Origin: JBBRQP01 sp038226175 | Lineage (GTDB): Bacteria > Cyanobacteriota > Cyanobacteriia > Gloeobacterales > Anthocerotibacteraceae | Assembly (NCBI GenBank): GCA_038226175.1 | Contig: JBBRQP010000111.1 | Span: 1-8,494 of the forward strand | Direction of reading: 5' to 3' | DNA length: 8,494 nt | In this document: positions 1 through 6,104 of the stretch, in pieces | Layout of the letters: every line of letters begins with the position of its first letter | Position numbering within the stretch: the first letter of the stretch is position 1 | Made by a program: the position numbers and the translations under genes | Notes under the pieces: generated by a model | Told to the model about the DNA's origin: nothing | The model's input: the letters and a program-made list of their open reading frames with translations, nothing else | The model's database searches: none

Positions 1-138
1 ACGCTCCCAAGGCAAGCGTGACAAAGAAAGTCTTGAAGAAGCGATAGGACAAGGGCTAAAGCGTATTACAGAAACTGATGCGAAAGGTTGGTTCACTCAC
101 TCTGGTTATCTTGGTACATCCGTATGAAAACCGCTGTA
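1..138 (+). mobile_element. Right end of an IS630-family insertion sequence (partial)
   Basis: The window opens inside an insertion sequence. The + strand encodes the last 41 residues of an IS630-type transposase, ending at TGA 125-127. The histidine kinase on the opposite strand stops resembling its family at about position 137. A TA dinucleotide lies at 137-138, and IS630 elements insert at TA and duplicate it, so I place the element's edge there. Read inward, the end begins CAGCGGTTTTC. The other end is outside the window, so the inverted repeats cannot be compared. The boundary is an inference from loss of kinase similarity and from TA. Confidence 0.7.
2..127 (+). CDS. IS630-family transposase, C-terminal fragment
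   Basis: An open frame enters from the left edge and ends at TGA 125-127, giving 41 residues. It ends with the typical tail of one IS630 transposase group: a helical stretch (ESLEEAIGQGLKRI) followed by TDAKGWFTHSGY and a few more residues. The pattern 'D.KGWF.H.GY' close to the stop is what I recognise from cyanobacterial IS630 transposases. The DDE catalytic core would lie upstream, outside the window. Its last 72 bases are antisense to the 3' end of the neighbouring histidine kinase frame. Confidence 0.7.
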   Translation, partial: RSQGKRDKESLEEAIGQGLKRITETDAKGWFTHSGYLGTSV

Positions 139-1525
139 TGCTTCCTTCTAGTTCTTGCGCTAATCTTTCGACTAGGGCTAGACCCAAGCCAATCCCAGAA
201 TATTGCCAAGGATTGTTGTTAGGAATACGATAAAATTTTTCAAAAATGCGTGGTAGTTCTTCCTGCGAGATCTCGACACCACAGCTAGAAACACTCGCAC
301 AAACAAAATCATCCGTATCTAAACTTGAGTTGGGATCAGCTAAAGTCGAAAAATCTACATCTGGACAGCGATTATGACGAGCTTTGAGGATAATAGTTTT
401 ACCTTCAGGCGTGAATTTATGGGCGTTTTCCATAAACTCAATAATGATACGTTCAAATATTTTTTGATCAACGAGTATAGAAAGATTTTCGGGATAGATA
501 TCTAGAGTTAGTGTTTGACTTTTTTGCTGCATCAAAAACTCAAATCTTTCTAATACATGAGGTAGCCACTCCGTTAAATAGATTAAGGTTTTTTCTGATC
601 TTGGGAGAGGAAACTTGCGATCGCTATCCAAACCTTGAAACTCTAATAAGTCATTGACTAGGTTGATTTCGCGCTCGCAAGCATCTTGTAAAATGTGCAG
701 CATACGTGCTTTGAGATGAGGCACATCGGTCTCTAACATCTTGAGACCAAGTTTGAGAGTCGTTAATGGCAAACGTAATTCATGGGTAATTGTACTTAAA
801 AAATCATTTTTGAGTTGATATAAAGCTGCCACTTCCTGGGTAAGCTCTTGACCAATATTCTCGACATATTCTTGGGCTAAACGTTGTCGTTCAGCTTTTT
901 GATAATCAGTGATGTCATAAAGTAACCATAGCAAACTAGAGAGTTGCCCTTCACTGTCAGGGATTACCGATACCCTGAGGATTACTTGCCGTGCGACCGA
1001 AGTTTTGCGCGGTTTGAGCGATACTTCCCACTTTTGACCTTGGGGTAGGGGTTCTAGCAAATCCACCCTAGCCCGAAAGGCTCGGCGGGCTTCTTTGGGC
1101 ATAAAAAAGGTCAAGGATTTATTTTGCAAAAACTTCGCTGTACAGTTGAGTAGCTGGGTTGCTGCATAATTAGCTTCACGGATCAGACCAGCCTTATCAG
1201 TAATCAAATAGCCATCAGTAGCTAGTTCAAACAATTGCTTGTAATAATTATTTTGTTCGACAATAGATAGACTTAACAGAGGTTTTGAGTCGTCATCAGT
1301 TTGTAATTCTGCACTCGCAATGCCTAGCTCCTCAAGGCTATCGGTCATATGGTTGAGAGCTTCTGCTAGCAATTTTTGTTTTTCTTCAGAGCTAATAGCA
1401 CGGGTACCAAGTTCTTTTAGGCGTCTGTGAGAATTTTCCAGTAATTGCTTAAATCTGTCATTATCCACAGTTGCCTTTTTTGAAAAATTCAATGCGCAGT
1501 TTTCAAGTAAACTTCTACTCTTCAA
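56..1525 (-). CDS. PAS-domain sensor histidine kinase with a 3' end replaced by an insertion sequence
   Basis: A two-component sensor kinase of 489 residues with no membrane segment, so probably cytoplasmic. In order it has a helical N-terminus (1-90), a PAS domain (about 95-210, with the motif LFELATDGYLITD), a HisKA domain with the phospho-acceptor H248 (ITHELRLPLT), and an HATPase domain with an N box (ENAHKF, N367) and a G2 box (GIGLGLALV, 445-452). The stretch FEKFYRIPNNNPW is typical of a cyanobacterial kinase group. Two positions are odd. The residue four after the histidine is Leu instead of Thr/Asn, and the G1 box reads VSSCGVEI, with Ser for the usual Asp/Asn and Glu for the second Gly. 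Residues from about 464 on are read from the IS630 end and are foreign. The frame begins with TTG 1525. A GTG at 1468 with AAGG five bases upstream is a good alternative (470 residues). An in-frame stop at 1547-1549 rules out a longer start. Confidence 0.9.
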   Translation of the reverse strand: MKSRSLLENCALNFSKKATVDNDRFKQLLENSHRRLKELGTRAISSEEKQKLLAEALNHMTDSLEELGIASAELQTDDDSKPLLSLSIVEQNNYYKQLFELATDGYLITDKAGLIREANYAATQLLNCTAKFLQNKSLTFFMPKEARRAFRARVDLLEPLPQGQKWEVSLKPRKTSVARQVILRVSVIPDSEGQLSSLLWLLYDITDYQKAERQRLAQEYVENIGQELTQEVAALYQLKNDFLSTITHELRLPLTTLKLGLKMLETDVPHLKARMLHILQDACEREINLVNDLLEFQGLDSDRKFPLPRSEKTLIYLTEWLPHVLERFEFLMQQKSQTLTLDIYPENLSILVDQKIFERIIIEFMENAHKFTPEGKTIILKARHNRCPDVDFSTLADPNSSLDTDDFVCASVSSCGVEISQEELPRIFEKFYRIPNNNPWQYSGIGLGLALVERLAQELEGSIQRFSYGCTKITRVSEPTFRISFCNTL

Positions 1526-1599
1526 CTTTAACTTATGTTTCCATTTTTAAGGATCAAACAACTATATCTTGAGCTAACTTGATAAAAAGCTATTAAAAG

Positions 1600-1629
1600 T
1601 TATAAAAAACTATAAATGTTTATTAACAA
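1600..1629 (-). promoter_or_regulatory. Possible sigma-70 promoter for the left histidine kinase
   Basis: On the minus strand TTGTTA (1629-1624) lies 18 bases before TTATAA (1605-1600), about 75 bases upstream of the TTG start. The whole 1526-1730 stretch is AT-rich, so chance matches are likely. No gene is visible in this gap. Confidence 0.3.
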
Positions 1630-1732
1630 TAGAGTGTTTAATCACTTATTTATTACAGAATAATACCATCTCTAGGCAGATTTATTTAGTAATAAAAATA
1701 GCTACACGCGTTGCTAATGCTTACTGATCCCG

Positions 1733-1794
1733 AAAAAAGAATCCTCTGTACAGTAGCTTTTTTTCAAAGCTGTGTTGAGAGGATTCACTTTTTT
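1733..1794 (-). terminator. Rho-independent terminator, possibly working in both directions
   Basis: GAATCCTCT (1739-1747) pairs with AGAGGATTC (1778-1786), a perfect 9-bp stem. A second hairpin sits inside the loop: AGCTTT (1755-1760 overlapping the TAGCTTT run) with AAAGCT (1766-1771). On the minus strand the stem is followed at once by six T (complement of A 1733-1738), which ends transcripts of the repeat-protein gene whose stop lies 25 bases upstream at 1811. The + strand also has a run of T (1789-1794) two bases after the stem, so it could stop transcripts from either side. Confidence 0.8.
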
Positions 1795-1810
1795 GATTGG
1801 GACTAGGCCA

Positions 1811-2668
1811 TTAACCTTTATTCATCTGTGACCACTCAATACTGCGCTCTTGGGGTTGCCCATACAGTTCGGGGTGAAGATAATAATTTTTTTCGGAGGC
1901 TAGTTTATCAGTTTCTGTGCGCTGCGGATTGGCCCTAGCCCATGGGTCACAGCGGCAGCCAGTTACTTGCCAAGCGACCCGCATCCCCGCCTGTCCGCCA
2001 GCGATTTTGAAATGATGATCACTAATTTCTTCGAGGATATGCAAATTGGGCGCAGCTTGCCCAAGAGCTGTCAGTTGATAGCGAAATTTTTCATTGAGAG
2101 TCTCAAACCAGTCAGGAAGACCAACCGTAGCTGCGCCATCATCATCCAGGATAACCACATCATCATAGAGATTTTTCATCTCCGAGGATTCAACAAAGCT
2201 GTGATACAGGTACTTATTAGCGGGGTCTAGCAAATGGTCAATCCTAAATCCGCCCCCAGCTTTTTCGAGTGCTCCAGAAATAAAAACATTGCCATGAAAA
2301 TATCCGGCAAACCCACTATCACTAAAGCCTTCGATCCCCGTGCCACTAAGACTACGTCCAAAGACACCGGTACCACCTGTCATACTTTCGCCACTGACAC
2401 CTATGTTACTGATGCTTTCACCGACTACACCACGACCGCTAATACTGCTGCCAAACATGCCAGTATTATTGACACTTGCGCCTGTAGAGCCTGAACCTGA
2501 GATACTATCGCCATGGACTCCGGCCTGCTCGATACTGCTACCGACCACGCCACGACCCTCATCGCTTTGACCTGCTAGACCGTCACTACGACCTGTATTG
2601 ATAATGAAGAACGCGACCTCATCACTGGCGGTATCGCCTTTGTAGGGCAGAGATAAATTTTTGTTCAT
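1811..2668 (-). CDS. Decapeptide-repeat protein with a conserved C-terminal domain, function unknown
   Basis: 285 residues with no signal peptide or membrane segment. After about 29 residues come nine repeats of ten residues (one of eleven), each starting G-hydrophobic-x-G-x-S, at residues 30, 40, 50, 60, 70, 80, 90, 101 and 111. Such regular Gly/Ser/Val repeats suggest an elongated beta structure like those in phage-tail fibres or beta-solenoids. The C-terminal half (about 130-285) has FRIDHLLDPANKYLYHSFVES, a proline/Trp motif (LPDWFE), FRYQLT, KIAGGQAGMRVAWQVTG and YYLHPELYGQP. I recognise this domain from uncharacterised proteins in several bacterial phyla but know no function for it. ATG 2668 has AAGGA nine bases upstream (2682-2678). 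The gene is single: the terminator at 1733-1794 follows it, and the next gene upstream diverges. Low-complexity coding makes long antisense frames over the repeats, which are not genes. Confidence 0.85.
   Translation of the reverse strand: MNKNLSLPYKGDTASDEVAFFIINTGRSDGLAGQSDEGRGVVGSSIEQAGVHGDSISGSGSTGASVNNTGMFGSSISGRGVVGESISNIGVSGESMTGGTGVFGRSLSGTGIEGFSDSGFAGYFHGNVFISGALEKAGGGFRIDHLLDPANKYLYHSFVESSEMKNLYDDVVILDDDGAATVGLPDWFETLNEKFRYQLTALGQAAPNLHILEEISDHHFKIAGGQAGMRVAWQVTGCRCDPWARANPQRTETDKLASEKNYYLHPELYGQPQERSIEWSQMNKG
2309..2581 (-). repeat. Nine tandem 30-base coding repeats
   Basis: This stretch encodes the nine G-hydrophobic-x-G-x-S-x-x-x-x units of the repeat protein. The period is 30 bases except for one 33-base unit (residues 90-100). 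The units differ at many positions in DNA and protein, so the array is old and not a recent slippage product. Confidence 0.85.
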
Positions 2669-3019
2669 GGGCGATCATCCTTTTGTGTAAGTGACAATTA
2701 AATCTCTTGACTGACCAAAACTGGATGACGTTGTTTAAAAACTAACTGTTGTAAATTTGTATGTAACTAACTAAAACTATCGTAATGTTAATATCACTTA
2801 AAATGGATTTTCAAGGCTTTTTTGTAACATTGTGTAATCAATTGATCAACATCAGCCTAGAGCCAAAAATCCCGTAAGCCATAGTACGAGAGCCAAGCTG
2901 TCTATTTTATACGCGTCTATTGACCCTGTCGGATGTCGGATGATCCCCAACTTTGCATCGCCTGTTGGTAGGTATGACAGCGGTAGGATAAGCTGACAGG
3001 GGAGGAAAAACACACCCAG
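2669..3019 (+). other. Divergent intergenic region, no gene seen
   Basis: 351 bases between two divergent genes. The left part (about 2690-2850) is AT-rich and should hold the promoter of the repeat-protein gene. The octamer AACTAACT occurs twice there, 25 bases apart (2740-2747 and 2765-2772). The right part is more GC-rich and must carry the promoter of the GAF kinase operon. TTGACC (2920-2925) and TTGCAT (2953-2958) resemble -35 boxes, but I find no convincing -10 partner. The ribosome binding site GGGGAGG (2999-3005) is 14 bases before ATG 3020, a rather long spacing. Confidence 0.5.
2924..3001 (+). promoter_or_regulatory. Short direct repeat and inverted repeat upstream of the GAF kinase operon
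   Basis: GTCGGAT is repeated head to tail at 2928-2934 and 2935-2941, an arrangement typical of response-regulator sites. In addition CCCTGTC (2924-2930) is the exact reverse complement of GACAGGG (2995-3001), whose last bases begin the ribosome binding site. In a transcript that starts upstream, the pair could fold back and cover the ribosome binding site. Neither role is shown. Seven-base matches of this kind can arise by chance. Confidence 0.3.
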
Positions 3020-4234
3020 ATGTTGGAACCCTTAGATTTAGAACGTCTCGCCCAGGTAGGTTCTCGTCTCTCCTTGGACCCCTTAGCTTCCGAACGGGAG
3101 TTGATTCAAACAGTCTTTGATACGCTCCAAACCCCCATGGATGCCCAGATCATTGGTTTGCTGCTACTTGAGGCACCGCAGCCCGGTCTTTACTACACAG
3201 CCCACGAGCCACCTACCGTTACGCTATGTCAACAGCTAGAAAAACGTTTATTAAGCGTATTAGACTCGCTGCTCACCCCCGAAGAGATGCCGCAGTCCCT
3301 CGAACATCATCCTTTGCCCGGTTGCCCTCAAGCCCATAAATTTAACCTAACTGAATTTATTGGTTTACCTCTGGTCGTCGAAGGGCGTATTGCCGGATTA
3401 TTGTTTGCGACTCGGGCTAAATTGCAACCCAACTTCACCGCTATCGACCTCACGCTTTTGGGCATGGTCTGTGGGCAGCTAGGGGTAACCTGGAAAGTGT
3501 TACATCTTAATCGGCAACTCGCCGAGCAGAACCGCCAACTCCAAGCGCTTAATTCCTATCGTGAAGATTTTATTCGTAATCTCAGCCATGACCTACGCAC
3601 CCCGCTCACCTGTATTTTGGGCTACGCTGAATTGATGCAACAGTATGGTGAACGTCTTAAGCCCGAACAGAATACGGAATTTGTGGGACAGATTGTGATT
3701 AAGTCCAAAAGTTTACGCCTAATGATTGATAACTTGCTTGATTTTGGCGATGGTCAAGAACAAAATATTCAGGTTGAAACTGTCAATTTGAGCGAATGTC
3801 TGCGTCAAGCACGTATCGATATCGAACCCTTACTCGCCGAAAAACAACAGCGGCTACTGCTCAATGTCCCGGTCTTTTTGCCGCCTGTTTTAGGCGATAC
3901 CGTGCTCTTGGTCAAAGTTTTACTTAATTTGCTCCATAACTCCCAAAAGTTTTCTCCCGTGGGTTCCGAATTACTGCTCGAAGCCCAGCATCGTGAGCAA
4001 TGGGTACGTGTTTGTGTGCGTGACCGCGGCCCGGGTGTTGATCCAGAGGCTCTAGAACGGGTCTTTGAACGCTTTCGTCAAGAAGGATTACGCCCAGTGC
4101 AGAGTAGTGCCGAAGGACTTGGTTTAGGTCTAGCTGTGTGTAAAGATATTATTGAAGCCTTTAATGGTCGCATTTGGGCAGAAAACCGTTCTGAAGGGAC
4201 GGCATTCTGTTTTGAATTACGTTTAGCCACCTAA
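3020..4234 (+). CDS. GAF-domain sensor histidine kinase, first gene of the KaiC-like operon
   Basis: 404 residues, soluble, no transmembrane segment. An N-terminal GAF-like sensor domain (about 20-160; FIGLPLVVEGRIAGLLFATR is the usual GAF core) is joined by a coiled coil (163-180) to a HisKA domain with H190 in the canonical SHDLRTPLT motif. The HATPase domain has an N box (NLLHNSQKF, 303-311), G1 box DRGPGV (335-340) and G2 box GLGLGLAV (366-373). All catalytic boxes are intact, in contrast to the kinase at the left edge. No receiver or output domain is attached and no response regulator gene lies nearby, so its partner is either encoded elsewhere or is the KaiC-like ATPase system behind it, as with SasA and KaiC. 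The next gene starts nine bases after its stop. I see no typical bilin-binding Cys-His pair, so a light-sensing role is not supported. Confidence 0.92.
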   Translation: MLEPLDLERLAQVGSRLSLDPLASERELIQTVFDTLQTPMDAQIIGLLLLEAPQPGLYYTAHEPPTVTLCQQLEKRLLSVLDSLLTPEEMPQSLEHHPLPGCPQAHKFNLTEFIGLPLVVEGRIAGLLFATRAKLQPNFTAIDLTLLGMVCGQLGVTWKVLHLNRQLAEQNRQLQALNSYREDFIRNLSHDLRTPLTCILGYAELMQQYGERLKPEQNTEFVGQIVIKSKSLRLMIDNLLDFGDGQEQNIQVETVNLSECLRQARIDIEPLLAEKQQRLLLNVPVFLPPVLGDTVLLVKVLLNLLHNSQKFSPVGSELLLEAQHREQWVRVCVRDRGPGVDPEALERVFERFRQEGLRPVQSSAEGLGLGLAVCKDIIEAFNGRIWAENRSEGTAFCFELRLAT

Positions 4235-4243
4235 AGGAATATC

Positions 4244-4660
4244 ATGCATCCGCCCGATTCAGGTCAGCCCGACAATCTTGCCCCCGTAGAAATGAGCATT
4301 GCGGAACAAGTCTCATCGCAAGTAAAGTCAGAAGTTGTTGATATTTATGAAGAGCTACTGATTAATATTTGGAACAAAATCGTACCAACCCTCGGTCAAG
4401 TTACCGTCAGTGCTATTTTTGACCGGGCTATTCATCGCACCATCAAAAGCCATTCATTTATTGAATATCTAAAAGTTAACCGTTCTCATTTAGATTTTAC
4501 GCAGTTACGCGAGCATCTAACGGAGCGGGACAAAACCAACATCAAAGATGGTTTTAAGGATCTAGTCACCAATCTTATTGATATTTTGGCTAAGTTAACT
4601 GGCAACATTTTAGTGAATGTTGTGATGCAGGAAGTGGAGGGTTTTGCTGGTGACATTTGA
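4244..4660 (+). CDS. Small helical protein of unknown function between a histidine kinase and a KaiC-like ATPase
   Basis: 138 residues with no recognised catalytic motif. The first 17 residues are proline-rich and probably disordered. The rest looks all-helical: an amphipathic segment (18-48), a conserved-looking core (PTLGQVTVSAIFDRAIHRTI, 48-67), a linker (LDFTQLREHL) and a long C-terminal helix pair (FKDLVTNLIDILAKLTGNILVNVVMQEV). The C-terminal helices are hydrophobic but interrupted, more like a packing surface than a membrane anchor. The ribosome binding site AAAGGA overlaps the kinase stop codon and is five bases before ATG 4244. The last 11 bases overlap the KaiC-like gene, so the two should be made in a fixed ratio. 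I infer an adaptor that links kinase and ATPase. An alternative start at Met17 is possible. Confidence 0.85.
   Translation: MHPPDSGQPDNLAPVEMSIAEQVSSQVKSEVVDIYEELLINIWNKIVPTLGQVTVSAIFDRAIHRTIKSHSFIEYLKVNRSHLDFTQLREHLTERDKTNIKDGFKDLVTNLIDILAKLTGNILVNVVMQEVEGFAGDI
4636..4640 (+). promoter_or_regulatory. Ribosome binding site that sets the start of the KaiC-like gene
   Basis: GGAGG lies nine bases before GTG 4650, only three before the possible TTG at 4644 and 24 before the first ATG at 4665. The spacing favours GTG 4650. The site is inside the coding sequence of the preceding gene, consistent with translational coupling. Confidence 0.7.
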
Positions 4661-6104
4661 TAATATGGAACGTATTGTTAGCGGTGTACGCAATTTTGAC
4701 ACGATTGTAGAGGGCGGCATTCCTGTTTATTCGGTCAATATCATTACAGGAGCCCCTGGTTCGGGCAAGACGATTTTTTCCCAGCAAATTCTATTTAGTT
4801 TGGCGACGCCCGAAGCTCCGGCAATTTTCTTCACAACTTTGTCTGAGCCTTCCGTCAAAATGATCCGCTACCAACGTAATTTTGATTACTTCAATCCCCA
4901 TAAACTCAACTCAGCGGTTTACTTTTTTGATCTCGGTGATATCATCCGTAACGAAGGTTTGGCAGCGACAACTAAAGCCATTATTGATTATGTCAAAACC
5001 TATTCCCCTAGTTTCATTGTGATTGATAGCTTCAAGGCCATTTATGATCTAGCTGACTCGACTATGGAAGTTCGCAAATTTGGCTATGATCTGGCTGTTG
5101 AACTCTCGACTTGGGAATGTACCAGTTTCTTGGTCGGCGAATACACCATGGAAGAAGTAGAAACCCAACCTATTTTTGCAATTGCTGATGGTGTAATTCA
5201 TCTTAATTATGGTGAACACGGTCTCCAACGTTTGCGTCATATCGAAGTCCTTAAAATGCGTGGAACCAACACCTTTGGTGGTAAACATAGCTTCACCATT
5301 GATCGTGAGGGTGTGACCATTTATCCGCGTATTACCGGGCCCACAGTCGATAACTTTGAAAACTACACGATTTCGATGCGGCGTATTTCATCAGGCGTAG
5401 CCGAGCTTGATAATATGCTCGGGAGTGGTTATCTAGAAGGTTCGGCGACTTTGATTGTGGGTGGCGCAGGTACGGGTAAAACCTTGCTCGGCTTACATTT
5501 TATTTGTGAGGGAGCCTTACGGGGCGAACCGGGCGTTATTGTTACCTTCCAGGAATCTCCCGCCCAACTTACCTCCATTGCCAGCACCTTCGGTTGGGAT
5601 TTACTTAAGATGCAGGAAAATCAACTCCTGCGCATTATCTATACCTCACCCGTTGAACTCAACCCCGACCAACACGCTACCTATGTGCGTAAAGCTGTGG
5701 CCGCGATTGGTGCTAAACGAGTTCTAATTGATAGTTTGATGGATCTCGAAGCCGCAATGGACGATAAAAATCGTTACCGTGATTATGTTTCGGCTGTGGT
5801 CAATTTTTTCCGGGTCAAAGGTGTCACCTCAATTATGACTGATGAAGTACCTGAGCTTTTTGCTTTGGCTAAACTGAGCAGCTACGGCGTGAGTTATCTA
5901 TCGGATAATGTGATTTTGCTGCGCTATGTCGAGCATGGTGCTGAAATTGACCGCACAATTGGTGTACTCAAAATGCGCTCTAGCCCGCACTCCAAAGAAC
6001 ATCGCCTCTATCACATCACCAATACAGGTATCAATATCCTACCCTCGGTCATCAACTTGCCTGTTCCCAAAAAATTGACCCGCCGTAAAAATAAGCGGTC
6101 ATAG
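4650..6104 (+). CDS. KaiC-like double-domain RecA-type ATPase
   Basis: About 484 residues from GTG 4650 (numbers here count from TTG 4644). It has two tandem RecA/KaiC domains. Domain I has Walker A GAPGSGKT (36-43), a single Glu after the next strand (LSEP, E68) and Walker B FIVIDS (124-129). Domain II has Walker A GGAGTGKT (273-280), the FQES motif (Gln-Glu where KaiC has Glu-Glu) and Walker B RVLIDS (359-364). Both domains end with the KaiC-type 'VLKMR' segment (203-206 and 441-445). KaiC's phosphorylation stretch (T426, S431, T432) aligns by eye with S412, S417 and Y418, so the Ser-Thr couplet is reduced to Ser-Tyr. The C-terminus is a short basic tail (LTRRKNKRS) instead of KaiC's A-loop and KaiA-binding peptide. 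It is therefore a KaiC homologue but not the clock KaiC; no kaiA or kaiB is present. It probably hydrolyses ATP and may autophosphorylate, working with the kinase and small protein encoded just upstream. Confidence 0.92.
   Translation: MTFDNMERIVSGVRNFDTIVEGGIPVYSVNIITGAPGSGKTIFSQQILFSLATPEAPAIFFTTLSEPSVKMIRYQRNFDYFNPHKLNSAVYFFDLGDIIRNEGLAATTKAIIDYVKTYSPSFIVIDSFKAIYDLADSTMEVRKFGYDLAVELSTWECTSFLVGEYTMEEVETQPIFAIADGVIHLNYGEHGLQRLRHIEVLKMRGTNTFGGKHSFTIDREGVTIYPRITGPTVDNFENYTISMRRISSGVAELDNMLGSGYLEGSATLIVGGAGTGKTLLGLHFICEGALRGEPGVIVTFQESPAQLTSIASTFGWDLLKMQENQLLRIIYTSPVELNPDQHATYVRKAVAAIGAKRVLIDSLMDLEAAMDDKNRYRDYVSAVVNFFRVKGVTSIMTDEVPELFALAKLSSYGVSYLSDNVILLRYVEHGAEIDRTIGVLKMRSSPHSKEHRLYHITNTGINILPSVINLPVPKKLTRRKNKRS

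Noticed and set aside
1967..2570. Three open frames on the + strand opposite the repeat protein
   Set aside because: They are low-complexity Thr/Pro/Leu translations produced by the regular 30-base repeats or by the C-terminal coding sequence; they have no ribosome sites and no family similarity.
3314..3340. Cys102 with His106 in the GAF domain as a bilin-binding site
   Set aside because: The spacing is not the Cys-His pair of phytochrome-type GAF domains, and no other chromophore motif is present.
4590..4787. Minus-strand open frame across the junction of the small helical protein and the KaiC-like gene
   Set aside because: It is antisense to two well-supported genes and its translation has no recognisable features.
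5049..5727. Two further open frames, one on each strand, inside the KaiC-like gene
   Set aside because: Both lie fully within a conserved double-ATPase reading frame and look like chance frames.
4644..6104. The clock gene kaiC itself
   Set aside because: No kaiA or kaiB is adjacent, the Ser-Thr phosphorylation couplet is Ser-Tyr, the first Glu of the domain II Glu-Glu pair is Gln, and the KaiA-binding tail is missing.
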